Notes: generated from the letters alone by a model not told the origin. A stretch of 64,000 nt of DNA from Prorocentrum cordatum (GCA_963575745.1 CAUYUJ010004540.1:1-64000), one strand, 5' to 3'. Shown: positions 42,583 to 52,623, counted from the first letter of the stretch. Translations and numbers: made by a program.

Positions 42583-42621
42583 TCCACACCATCCGCCTGG
42601 CCCTCCGCCCCGAGCGAGCAC

Positions 42622-42729
42622 GTCCTTGGTGGCCCCCGGAGGCTCCGCGCCCACCGCGGCCACGGCGAGGACGGCCAGGATGAGCCCCGCGGGCTGCCGG
42701 ACGGACGACGGCTCGCTCAGCCTGCAGGC
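42622..42729 (-). CDS. ARM-like gene exon
   Basis: It has 36 codons, phase 0, acceptor CCCAG|GCC, donor GAC|GTGCTC. Contains SEPSSVRQPAGLILAVLAVA, the VR-x-PA-x-x-I-x-AVLA helix of the repeat. The next intron is 7239 bases and carries LINE-3 in antisense orientation. Confidence 0.7.
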
Positions 42730-42841
42730 CTGGGCGAAGGGGAGAAAACTCGAGGCGAGAGGAGCACTCAGCACTAATAACATAAATTAGCAAAATTATC
42801 CCAGTGCGACCCTACCTAGGAGTTGGAGGATCCAGGAAAGC

Positions 42842-43018
42842 AACATCTATATCTAAACCGACAGCTACATCAACATCTACACCTGCATCTACATCCACAT
42901 CAACAGCGAGACTCACATCTACATCTACATCTACACCTACATCTACACCTACATCTACATCAACGTCTACACCTACACCTACATCTACATCTACATCTAC
43001 ATCTACATCTACACTGTC
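42842..43018. repeat. CATCTA/ACATCT hexamer repeat
   Basis: About 28 units of ACATCT with ACACCT variants. Confidence 0.95.
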
Positions 43019-43074
43019 GCATTGGTTTTGCGGGGGCTCCGGTCCGGCCATCGAGGCTAGCTCGGCATCTGTCG

Positions 43075-43565
43075 CACATTGCTTTTGCTTTGCCTTTCCT
43101 TTGCTTTGCTTTTGCTTTTGATTTGCTTTGCTTTGCTTTGCGTTGCTTGTGCTTTGCTTTGCTGTCGCTGATGTTGCTTTGCCTTTGCTTTGCTGCTGTG
43201 CTATGCTATGCTCTGCTATGCTCTGCTATGCTATGCTGCGCGGTGCTATGCTGTGGTGTGCTGTGCTTCGCTATGCTATGCTATGCTATGCTATGATATG
43301 CTATGCTATGCTATGCTATGCTATGCTGCGCCATGCTATGCTATGCTATGCTATGCTATGCTATGCTATGATATGATGTGCTGCGCTATTATGTGCTACG
43401 CTCTGCTATGCTATGCTGTGTTGTGCTATGCTAAAGCTCGGCGAAACTAAGATGAAGGTAAGCTAAGCTAAGATAAACCTGAGCTAAGATGAAACTAAGC
43501 TAAGCTAAGATGAAATAAGCTAAGCTAAGATGAGATAAGCAACGCTAAGCTAAGGGGACGTCACT
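43075..43565. repeat. pentamer satellites: TTGCT, then CTATG, then CTAAG
   Basis: TTTGCTTTGC at 43075-43195, (CTATG)n at 43196-43430 and GCTAAGATGAAACTAAGC at 43436-43560. All keep a GCT core, suggesting successive variants of one pentamer. Confidence 0.9.
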
Positions 43566-44380
43566 GGGGGAACCACGGGGCGGATGCCGTGGGAACCGGC
43601 CCTTTAAGAGAACAGGGGAAGAACCCTTCTAGGCAGAGCCTAGGTAGGGAATTATCCAGAACATTATGATTAAGAAAATAGCAATCGAAATCAGCATTAG
43701 TAAACGTACCGCGGCGGAATTAGCATTCAGCATCAGTCAAAAATATGATTCAGAAAAATCATCAGTTGAGAAAGCTGGGCCAGCTTTTCAGAAGGTTCTT
43801 AGGGAACGGCTGGGCCAGCTTTTGGGGCCAGGATCACGTACACTATTCGTTTCTGGGGTCCAACCAGCTTTCAGCAAGTTGGTTAATAAACGCTGGTCCA
43901 GCTTTTCGGGGGGAGGTGACTTCATCATAAGCGGGACCGTACAGCAAACGCGTACAATAAGGATGCACGATGGAGTCAAACCGCACAAGAAGGATGCGCG
44001 ATGAGGATGCAGGGGCCTTGGAGGGCCATGTTCACGCTTTCCGAACGAGGCTGGCCAAGGAAAGTCGCTAAGAATGGGCCCCAGGGGAAGGATGCAGGGG
44101 TAGCCTTGGAGAGTTGCTCGTCCTTACTGTGCGGGCTGACTGTAAGAATGCAGGGGCCTTGGAAGGCCACGTCGGCACCTTGCGATCGGGGCGCGGTCGG
44201 CGGAAGTGGCCAAGGATGGGCCGAAGGGGAAGGACGCAAAGGCGCATCGCCTCTGTTTGATAGGCCCCAGACCGAATCGTTCTGCGGCCCTTTTCGAGCC
44301 GGATCGATCTGTGATGGCGGGCCCGACGACGAGCGAAAGTGCGGGGTACAAAAAATGAAGCGTCCGGATCTCAGGGTAGA
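43566..44380. repeat. short tandem duplications; no gene recognised
   Basis: GCTGGGCCAGCTTTT recurs around 43771, 43807 and 43881 (variant GCTGGTCCAGCTTTT). GATGCAGGGGCCTTGGA near 44005 is repeated as AATGCAGGGGCCTTGGA near 44147 with shared flanks. A 112-codon frame at 43666 spans the first repeat and has no recognisable domain. Confidence 0.6.
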
Positions 44381-44575
44381 GCGACAACGAGGACGACACC
44401 ACTACGCCCCAGACCTCTCCCGGGGTGCATTCTGACCAGAACTTCGAGGCCAATCCAGCCGTGATGAAGAGGGCCTCCCATCACCAAGAAAGGGAACATC
44501 GAGGCACGGGTAGCGGTGTTGGTACCTCTTGCTCCTCTGAAAGGCTGAACGACGACGGTGAGGAGGACGATCGTT
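44381..44575 (+). pseudogene. conserved peptide fragment, second copy
   Basis: The plus frame contains TSPGVHSDQNFEANPAVMKR and GTGSGVGTSCSSERLNDDGE and then a TGA. It matches the minus-strand peptide at 26.65-26.96 kb in the SDQ-x-FEANPAV core and in the spacing of the Ser/Gly-rich part. The family is unknown. Confidence 0.5.
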
Positions 44576-44810
44576 GAGCAAGAACCGAACGTCCCGGCAT
44601 TCCTGTATGCCTACCACGGCATGTTCTTAGAACAAGCCATGCTTCAATAACAACGACAATGCCGTTGGAACGAGAAGCTGACGTATGAACACAAGACGGC
44701 CTCAGCCAACGATGTCCTAAAAACACGTGGTGCAAACCACGAAAGGTTCTTAGAGCTGTCTTCGGTGGGCCTATAGTTAAGTCAGGGCACCTCCTAACTG
44801 CTTGAGTAGA

Positions 44811-45047
44811 GCCCTCCTAGATGGGGTCGGAGCATATGGGGTCGGATGATCGCACCGCATCGCCGATACATCGGCGATGCATCGGCGATGTATCGGCGAT
44901 GCACCGGCGATGCAATGCCGACATCTGCGATGCATCGGCGACGTCGACATGAAGCAAATCGGCATCCACACCAAGCCGCATCGGCGACGCATCGGCGATG
45001 CGGCGCGATCCTCCGACCCCACCTACTCCGACCCCATCTAGGAGGCC
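44811..45047. mobile_element. foldback element, family E, copy 1
   Basis: Ends CTCCTAGATGGGGTCGGAG and CTCCGACCCCATCTAGGAGG are complementary. The interior is made of ATCGGCGATGC palindromes. A family C element begins 10 bases downstream. Confidence 0.9.
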
Positions 45048-45056
45048 TGGATTGAG

Positions 45057-45210
45057 ATCGGGCGTGTCCCCCTACAGGGGGATGTTGGGCGAAAAATGAT
45101 CAAAAGTCGAAACAGAATCCACAAATAATCAAAAATAAATTTGAAGAAGGGTTCCCAGACTATTCTTGCACTATTTTCGAATCTCCCTCCTGTAGAGGGA
45201 CGTGCCCGAC
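45057..45210. mobile_element. foldback element, family C, copy 2
   Basis: ATCGGGCGTGTCCCCCTACA pairs with TGTAGAGGGACGTGCCCGAC. The AT-rich interior resembles copy 1 in composition. It lies just inside an intron of the ARM-like gene. Confidence 0.85.
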
Positions 45211-45238
45211 TTAATGCTTGAGATCGGGCGGCCTGCAC

Positions 45239-45355
45239 CATCGCGTTCCGCGACTTGCTGCTCTTCAGCACGCTCAGCTGGTTCGCCACGGAGGCGGCGG
45301 CGCTCTTCACCACACAGAGCGCGGCGGCGCGCACGGCCTCCGACTGCTCGTCGTC
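45239..45355 (-). CDS. ARM-like gene exon
   Basis: It has 39 codons, phase 0, acceptor AG|GACGAC, donor ATG|GTGCAG. Contains DDEQSEAVRAAALCVVKSAA and NQLSVLKSSKSRNAM. A foldback element of family C lies 28 bases inside the following intron (45057-45210). Confidence 0.75.
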
Positions 45356-45419
45356 CTCTGTGACTTGTTTGACCTTTGCCCAAACAGGGCCTGGCTTTAG
45401 GGGTTCTGACTTGTGTGAT

Positions 45420-45835
45420 ATACTATATATTTTTGTTTGAGCCCCAGGAGCCCCCAGGGGTCAGAGGGCCTCGGACACAGCAAGAACGCAACAACTCACT
45501 ATAGACAGTCCAATGGCAACCTCACCGTGGCCGTGAGGTGGACCCCGAGGCCATGCCTCGCTGGGAAGGGCAGCGCCCGGTGGCAGACATTAATGTACAC
45601 CAAAGCCCGACAGGCGGCACTTCGCCGGCAGCCACACGACAGAGATCAGCGGCCTTCTTATTCGTGTTCCAATCTTAAGGTCCAGTCGGGCTGCTGAAAT
45701 CAGGTACGATACATGGTCGAGGGTTTGGCCCCCCCCCCCCCCCCAATGCCAATGCCATCGGCCCCCCCCCCCGCGCGATGGTCCCCCCCCCCCGTGGGCG
45801 TGGGCGTGGCATGGTGGCCCCCACCCCCTGTGTGA
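45420..45835. other. no gene recognised; poly-C tracts
   Basis: C homopolymers at 45729-45744, 45762-45772 and 45783-45793. Confidence 0.6.
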
Positions 45836-46079
45836 GTGGTGTGGGGTCGGCGTCTTCGCCATCGTCGTCGCCCTCAGCCTTTGCCTCCGGAGAGCGGCGG
45901 CTACGTGGGGAGAGGAAGCGGGAGGGGGGAGCAAGGTAGGGAAGAGAGGGCCAAGAACGAGGAGAGAGGGATGGAGAGGCGGATGGGGGGAGGAGGAAAA
46001 GGAACATCGTCGTCGACGGTGTCTTCACCGTCGTCGCCTCCTTCTGGGTGTGGCGTTATGTTCCAGTGCTTCAGGGAGC

Positions 46080-46275
46080 CGGAGCGGACGGTGTTTTCGT
46101 CGTCTTCGTCGTCGTCGCCGTCGTCGTCGTCGTCCTCCTCCTCCTCTTCTTCTTCTTCTTCTTCTTCTCCCTCCTCCTCCTCCTCCTCCTCCCTCCTCCT
46201 CCTCCTCCTCCTCTCCTCCTCCTCTTCCTCCTCCTCCTCCTCCTCCTCCTCCTCCTCCTCCTCCTCCTCCTCCTC
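46080..46275. repeat. CGTCGT, TTC and TCC microsatellites
   Basis: GTCGTC at 46095-46133, TTC at 46148-46168 and TCC to 46275. Confidence 0.95.
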
Positions 46276-46506
46276 CCCCTCCCATCCCACCTGGGGGGGG
46301 CGGGGAGGGGGCTCGAGGATCCTGGGACCCATCCCATCTGGGGGGGGGGGGCCCGTGGGCCCGGAGCCCGCGATCATACATGATGAGCGAAGCCCACGAT
46401 TTTCCAAGTCGAGCCGTGAAATCTGCAGCAGCGGCACGCGTGCAGAGCTAAGGGACCACCGGGCCACTTCCGACCTCGAGCTGGACCTTGTTTCAGCGAG
46501 CTGACT

Positions 46507-46694
46507 GCAATCTTTAACGGGCGAAGAACGGTACAAAATAAACTTTTTCGCTGTCGGGGGCGCCTGTCCCTGGGCGGCTGGATACCCTTACGGTGGCACC
46601 GTAGGGGTATAAACTTTCCAGCCGCCCAGGGACAGGCGCCCCGGACAGCGAAAAGTTTATCTTATACCGTTCTTCGCTCGCTGCAATCTGTAAC
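46507..46694. mobile_element. foldback element, family G, with 12-base target duplication
   Basis: GCGAAGAACGGTACAAAATA and CTGTCCCTGGGCGGCTGG on the left pair with CCAGCCGCCCAGGGACAG and ACCGTTCTTCGC on the right, about 60 bases per arm with few mismatches. The centre has a second palindrome around GGTGGCACC. GCAATCTTTAAC (46507-46518) and GCAATCTGTAAC (46683-46694) flank it. Low divergence suggests recent insertion. Confidence 0.9.
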
Positions 46695-47380
46695 TGGGCC
46701 ACAGTGCCGGTCCGGCAGGCTCGGAGCCGCCCGTCGACGCCCGTCTCCGCCGTCCGTCGCGGCCGCTATGGTCTGGCCGGCTCGTCGCCGCTCGTCGCCG
46801 CCCATCCGTTGCCGCCACTTGCACTCGTCCGCTCGCAGTCGTCCACTCGCACTCGTCCGATTGCGAAGCACAGCATAGCACATCTCACGGCAGCATAGCA
46901 CAGCGCAACACAGCTTGAATTGGATCAGCACAACACAGCTGAGCTGAGCACCGCATAACACAAAAGGGCATACCATCGCACAGTATGCGATAGAATGGTG
47001 AAACCAAGGTGGGGTGACTCAATTTTTCCCCACGCATAGATTGCATTGTGGATGCTGCCGCGCTTAAATTGGAACTGCAAGTCGTGCACCGCATAGATTG
47101 CACTGCGTAGGCTGCATCGCGCATATCACATCGCAGAGTCTAGTAGACTAGAACGGCCCACGCTGCCAAGCCTTGCTCAGCCGATGAAAAATCAAACAGA
47201 AACATAGCCAGCAAACGGACAAACAATCATGCCGCTCTGTCTTGACGGCAACGCTGGCGGCCGCAAGCGCGTCTGCAGAGCCCACGGGCCGCGCCAGGCG
47301 CTGGGCACCCCGAGACAAGCGGGCGATTTCGGAAACCCTGAACCCAAATTTGTCTTCACCTCTTGGGAACAAATCGTTTA
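46695..47380. other. no gene recognised
   Basis: Low-complexity CGTCCGCTCGCAGTCGTCC and AGCACAGC phrases at 46730-46980. A plus frame at 47229 is uninterrupted for a while but runs into family E repeats. Confidence 0.4.
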
Positions 47381-47383
47381 CAG

Positions 47384-47617
47384 AGGCCTCCTAGATGGGC
47401 TCCGAGTACATGGGGTCGAAGGATTGCGCCGCATCGTCCATGCCTCGCCGACACATCGGCGACGCATCGGCGATGCATCGGCAATGCATCGGCGACGTCG
47501 GCGTGGGGGAACACGGTCCCTACATCGAGCCGCACCGTCGATGCATCGTCGATGCATCGGCGATGTGTCGGCGCGATCCTCCGAGACCCCACCTACTCGG
47601 ACCCCATCTGGGAGGCC
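47384..47617. mobile_element. foldback element, family E, copy 2
   Basis: AGGCCTCCTAGATGGGCTCC and ACCCCATCTGGGAGGCCT are the ends. The interior is ATCGGCGATG palindromes. Confidence 0.9.
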
Positions 47618-47799
47618 TGGAGCTGACTTCCGCCGCCTCCCGCCGAGCTCCCGCCGGGCTCCGCCGGCGGAGGCGGCCTCGTGCTGCCTCCGCCGGCCTG
47701 CCGCCGCGGCCACTCCGCCGCCGATCCTCGAGGGCACGGCCCGTTCTGGAACGCCCCGCACGGAGAAGAGGAGGGCGGCCGCGGAGGCAGCGGAGGGCA

Positions 47800-47938
47800 G
47801 GGCTGGGCCAAGATGCTGTCTCTCGTGCCGTGTTCGTTGTGTGCTCTGTGTCGCTCTGCTTCTTTTCCTGCACCTCCCCCCCAGGAGGAAGAGCAGAACA
47901 CGGCCGAAGCCCAGCAAGACAGCGTTTAGGTCCAGCCC
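47800..47938. mobile_element. foldback element, family F, copy 1
   Basis: GGGCTGGGCCAAGATGCTGT pairs with ACAGCGTTTAGGTCCAGCCC. Read on the minus strand it matches the copy at 61365-61505 in full (CTTCGGCCGTGT, GGGAGGTG). The GC-rich flanks (47640-47799 and 47940-48110) have Ala-rich minus frames that could be further ARM-like exons but are not convincing. Confidence 0.75.
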
Positions 47939-48182
47939 CGGTGGATGGGGAACAGGCCCGACCTGCCGAGAGTCCGCCGAGCGGGCGCGCGCAGGGCGGC
48001 CTCATGCATCGGGAGCCCAGGTGTACTGCCAGGGTGGTGCGGTCGGCCCAGGCTGCCGAGGGGCGGGCAGCGACGACTCCGATCGCGAGGCGCGCAGACA
48101 CGCAGAAGCGCAACCACACTCAAACAAGCAACAACAACAAACACCGAACAAACAAACAGGCAAAGAACACGTGCAGTCCTAG

Positions 48183-48411
48183 AGGCCTCCTACATGGGGT
48201 CGGAGTAGATGGGGTCGGAGGATCTCGCCGCATCGCCGACACATCGGCGATGCATCGGCGATGCATCGGCCATGCACTGGCGACGCCGTCGATACATCGG
48301 CGACATCGGCGTGGAGAAATTTGGGGCCCCACATCGAGCCGCATCGCTGACGCATCGCCGATGCGGCGCGAGCCTTCGGCCCCATCTGCTCCGACCACAT
48401 CTAGGAGACCT
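48183..48411. mobile_element. foldback element, family E, copy 3
   Basis: AGGCCTCCTACATGGGGTCG and CCGACCACATCTAGGAGACC are the ends. It abuts a family D element. Confidence 0.9.
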
Positions 48412-48418
48412 AGAAGTT

Positions 48419-48602
48419 GATGGGCCTGTTTTCCACCACCACCACCACCACCACCACCACCATAAGTTGGATGGGGAAGGAGGAGGACGAGGATGAGGAG
48501 GAGGAGGACGACGACGAAGAGGAGGAGGAGGAGGAGGAGGAGGAGGAGGAGGACCCCCTCCCCCTCCAGCTTATGGTGGTGGTGGTGGTGGACGACAGGC
48601 CC
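48419..48602. mobile_element. foldback element, family D, copy 2
   Basis: GATGGGCCTGTTTTCCACCA, CCACCATAAGTTGG..GGGGAAGG, a GGA-rich loop, then CCCTCCAGCTTATGGTGGTG and GACAGGCCCCTC. It begins within 11 bases of the exon boundary at 48614. Confidence 0.85.
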
Positions 48603-48613
48603 CTCAGAAAGTC

Positions 48614-48781
48614 CTCGATGGCGGTCAGCAGCTCCCGGCGGAGCTCCTCGTCGGCCCACAGCTCCTCGCGGTGCCCCGCGAGCGCGAGCGCGCGGAGGCC
48701 CGCCAGGCCGCGCAGCCGCGCCTCGGCGTCGGCGCCCGGGCCGATGCTCCGCAGCGCCTCGGCCCGCTGCGCCTCGCCGTC
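48614..48781 (-). CDS. ARM-like gene exon (LWAD repeat)
   Basis: It has 56 codons in phase 0 at both ends, after acceptor GGCAG|GAC. Core: ADAEARLRGLAGLRALALAG and REELWADEELRRELLTAIE, the clearest LW-x-D repeat. The donor appears to be GA (GAG|GACTTT), a class reported for dinoflagellates. The acceptor of the next exon is also GAG|GAC, so the intron has GAGGAC at both ends. The intron of 3258 bases begins with foldback elements D and E. Confidence 0.75.
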
Positions 48782-48839
48782 CTGCCACATGCGGGCATGC
48801 GCGGCGGGGGGGCGACGGGGGGGGGGGGGGAGGGGGGAT

Positions 48840-49262
48840 GGAGGGCCCGGGGAGGAGGAGGAGGAGGCGGAGGAGGAGGAGGAGGAGGAGGAGGAGGAGG
48901 ACGGGGCGGAGGAGGAGGAGGAGGAGGAGGAGGAGGAGGAGGAGGAGGAGGAGGAGGAGGAGCAGCAGGAGGAGGAGGAGGAGGAGGAGGAGGAGGAGGA
49001 GAAGGGGGGAGGGGACGAGGAGAGCAAGAGAGAGAAGAAGGAAGAGGAGGAGGACGACGACAACGAGGTGAAGGCACAGCGTCGGAATACGAGGAGGAGG
49101 AGGAGGAGGAGGAGGAGGAGGAGGAGGAGAAGGAGGAGGAGGAGGAGGAGGAGGAGGAGGGGAAGGGGGAGGTGGGGGGAGGAAAGCGGGAGGAGACGGA
49201 GGGGGCGGAGGACGGACAATGGGAGGAGGAGGAGGAGGAGGAGGAGGAGGAGGAGGAGGAGG
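48840..49262. repeat. (GGA)n microsatellite block
   Basis: Over 400 bases of GGA-type repeats with short interruptions. Confidence 0.95.
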
Positions 49263-52030
49263 ACCAGTGCAAACCCAAAGCGCATCAACGATGTTGTATT
49301 CAATCCTACCTCCAGGTTCTCTCTTCATAGGTCCCTATAAGACATGCTTGTCGTTGTGGGGAATGCCAGATTGGAAGACAACCGTCTGAGACTCCTCAAA
49401 CGTGTCAGGAAACCATTCTAGGGATTTCAGCGCAACAACAAAAAGCGGCTGGTTCCTGACAGTGCGGAGTCGCGCCAAAACGCCATTCGCGTCTAAACGT
49501 GAATGTTGCGTCCTGACATTCCCACGCGTGCCAGAACGCACAAATGTAGGCGGCGCCAGGGCGAGAGCCAAATCTCGAAAACCACCCGCCCTCCATCCAT
49601 GACGAAGTTGCAATCTTCAAGCCTCAAAATCACAAATGGCGAGGGCGTATCACTCAAAACGCCAAGCCCGTCCTACGGCACGTCTGGGGATGCGACAGGG
49701 AGGATTTATGTATATGGGGAACGGATGGAGGAGGAGGAGGAGGAGGAGGAGGAGGAGGAGGAGGAGGAGAGGAACAGAAGAGGAGACGGAGGAGGGAGCA
49801 TGGGAGAAGGGAAACGGGAGAAAAAAAAGGAGACGGAGGGGGAGGAGGCGGAGAAGGAGGAGTAGGAGAGTAGGATGAGAAGGAGGACGGATAATGAAAA
49901 GAGGAGGAGGAAGCCACGCAGGAAAAGGAGGACCAGTGTTCACCCAAAGCCCGTCAACGATGTTGCAATAAGCCCTCCCTCCATAGTCTCTCTTCATGGG
50001 CCCCTGCAGTAATTAATTGTCATTACGGGCAATACCCCGTTGGTAGACAAACGTCTGAGAATCTTCAACCGTGCCAGGAAACCCTTCTTGGGAATTCAAC
50101 GCCTCAAATCAACATGACCCTTGCGTCCTGACACTGACACTCCTGAATCGTGCAAAAATGCCATGTCTGGACTTTGCCACCGCGAGTCATCGTGACCGTT
50201 GCGTCCTGACAAACGTAGACCGTACCAGAGCACCGTCCCTGGGGCTTTAACCAGACGTACCCTTTAACATGCTGCACACGTTTAGTGCGAGCGCGCGCGG
50301 CGTTGAAGCGAGAACCACATCTTGAAAACCATCCACCCTCCATCCTTGAAAAAGCGATTCGTTTCAAGCTCCAGGTTTATGAATGGTGAGAAAGTCTCAG
50401 ACACCCGACATGGAATTGCGACAGGGAGGATGTTATTTATATGGAAAACGGATGGAAGAGAAGGAGGAGGGGGAGGGGAAGGACGAGGAGGGATAGTAGG
50501 AGGAGGGATACTGGGAAAAACGGAGGAGACCGAGGAGGAGAAGAGAGGAGGAGGAGGACCAGCGTAAAACCAATAACCATCAACGATGTCGGGGAAACCC
50601 GCCCTTCAAGTTCCCTCTTCACGAACCCATGCAACGGTTCATTTCCACTAAGGGAACTGCGCCGTCGGACAACGACCGCTCGCAAACCCTGAAACATGGC
50701 AAAATATTGCTACCGGGAGTCAAACACCACGGACAAACCTGACTGTTGCGTGTTGGCGATCCTGAATCGTGCCAAACGCCTTTTTCTTGGGACTTCGACA
50801 CCGCAAATCAACCGAACTGCTGCACCATCATCATCCGGAGTCTTTCCACAACAAAATTACTGGTGCTTTGATCATGGGAATCCGTGGATCTCTTGCAAAT
50901 GTTTAAGACGAATGTGCGCGGCGCTGAAGCGGGAGCTACATATTGAAAAAACGAACCGCCCTCAATCCGTAAAGGTCTTGCACATGTTTAAAACGAATGT
51001 GCGCGGCGCTATGGCGAGAACAACATTTTGAGAACGGGTTCCCCGCAATCCGTGAAACTCTTACACCTGTTTTATAATAAAAAGGAATGTGCGCGGCGCT
51101 AAGGCGAGAGCCACATTTTGAAAACGTCCCGCCCTCAATCCGTGAAGCTCTTGCTAACTTTGAACAACGAATATGCGCGGCTCTAAGGCGAGAGCCACAT
51201 TTCGAAAACGGCCCGCCCTGACGCTGTTAAATTCTTGCAAATGATTACGAATGTGCGCGGCGTCAAAGCGAGAGCCCCATTTTGAAAACGGCCCGCCCTC
51301 AATGTGCGAAACCGTTGCCAATGTTGAACCTTCGGGGTCATAAATGGTGAGGACGTCTCAAGCGAAACGCCCGGTCCGCCATGAAAACGTGTTTCGGGCC
51401 GTTTGAAGACCCTGAAGCATGCCAAAGCATTGTTCTCGGGATTCCAACGCCGCGGATCAACATGACTGTTGCGTCTCAGACGATCCTGAGCCGTGCCAGA
51501 ACGTTATGCGCCGTGGACGATCCTGCGCCGTGCCAGAACGCCATTCCTGGGACTTCAACACCGCGAATCAACGTAACTGTTGCGCCCCATAACCCTGAGC
51601 GCTTCCAAAACATCACTTCTGGTACGCTGATAATGGGAGCCCGTGGAACTCTTGCAGAGTTTAAAGCACGGATGTGCGCGGCGCTAAGGCGAGGGCCACA
51701 TGTTGAAGACGACCCGCCTTCAATCCGTAAAACTACTGCAGTGTTTAACGAAAACACGCAGCGATAGTCACATGTTGAAAACGGCCCGCCCTGAATCCGT
51801 GAAACTCAGCCGCATTTTGAAAACGGCCCGCCCTCAATCCGTGAAGCCTCTGCAAAAAACTTAAAACGAATGTGCGCGGTTTCAAAGCGAGAGCCACATT
51901 TTGAAAACGGCCCGCATCTGTGAAGCTGTTGTCAATTTTCAAATTTCAGGGTCATAAGTGTGAGGATGTCTCAGGCGAAACGCCCGGCCCGCCTTAAAAC
52001 TTTGCCTCGGGGTGTGGCAAGGAGAAATTA
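49262..52030. repeat. higher-order repeat, unit about 0.65 kb, with embedded GGA tract and 80-90 bp subrepeats
   Basis: GACCAGTG..AACCCAAAGC and GTCAACGATGTTG occur near 49262, 49931 and 50560; GGGGAACGGATGGAGGAGG-type starts occur near 49716, 50440 and (diverged) 52025. From 50890 to 51920 the phrase GTGCGCGGCGCTAAGGCGAG, with ACATTTTGAAAACG, repeats every 80-90 bases. No gene is recognised. Confidence 0.75.
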
Positions 52031-52074
52031 TGCGTAAGGAAAAATGGAAGAGGAGGGAGAGGGGGAGGGGGAGG

Positions 52075-52222
52075 AGGATGAGGAGGACGACAGGAGGAGG
52101 AGGAGGAGGAGGAGGAGGAGGAGGAGGAGGACGACGACGACGACGACAACGCCGACGACGACGACGACGACGACGACAACTACGACGACGACAACGACGA
52201 CGACGACGACGACGAGGGGGAG
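52075..52222. repeat. GGA then CGA trinucleotide repeats
   Basis: GGAGGA to 52130, then ACGACGACG to 52215. Confidence 0.95.
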
Positions 52223-52509
52223 GGTAGTTACGGGGAAAGAAGGAGGGCGGGGGGGAGGAATGGGAAGAAGAGAGGGATCAGGAGGAGGGCGGCCGAGGGG
52301 AGGACAGGGGGAGAGACGGGGGGGAAGTGGGAATTGGTAGGCAGTGTTGTTAGGGGGGAGGAGGGATGGGGGGGAGGATCTGGGAGGGGGGAGGAGGGAT
52401 ATGGGGGGGGGCAAGCGGGGAGCGAGAGCGGGGAGGAAGGCGGCCCCGGGCGCGAGGCGAGGCGCCCCCCCGCCCCCCCCGCACGCTGGAGCGGAGGAGC
52501 CAAAACGGC

Positions 52510-52623
52510 CCCGTGCGCCAGGAGCGCTGGTGGCCTCCGCCTGCGCAGGGCCTGCAGGAGACGCCTCCGCACCCGGCCGCAGGGTTCCACGGATGAGGCT
52601 CGAGCGGATGGCGCTTTACCCTC
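52510..52623 (-). CDS. ARM-like gene, probable upstream exon
   Basis: It comprises 38 codons after an AG|GAG acceptor, ending before a GC donor (GGG|GCCGTT). It contains SSVEPCGRVRRRLLQALRRR and then PPALLAHG, which fits one repeat (V-R ... LL-x-AL). It joins in phase to the exon at 48781. The match is weaker than for the later exons because Arg-rich GC DNA can mimic it. Confidence 0.45.

Larger units (their letters stand above)
18125..52623 (-). other. split gene for an Armadillo/HEAT-like repeat protein (overall span)
   Basis: Fourteen minus-strand segments, listed separately, encode helical repeats of about 40-44 residues with the pattern LW-x-D ... LL ... VR-x-x-AL-x-AL-x-x-LA. Thirteen of them (48781 to 18125) join in phase to 751 codons plus TGA; the segment at 52510-52623 adds a probable 38 more. 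Introns range from 116 to 7908 bases. The start codon was not found. Such proteins are usually protein-binding scaffolds. The specific partner cannot be named. A single gene rather than two is inferred from unbroken phase. Confidence 0.7.

Noticed and set aside
44811-48411. Direct repeats of an ATCGGCGATG type considered as a CRISPR-like array
   Set aside because: There are no regular unique spacers and no cas-like genes. The whole is an inverted-repeat element present in four copies of a eukaryotic genome.
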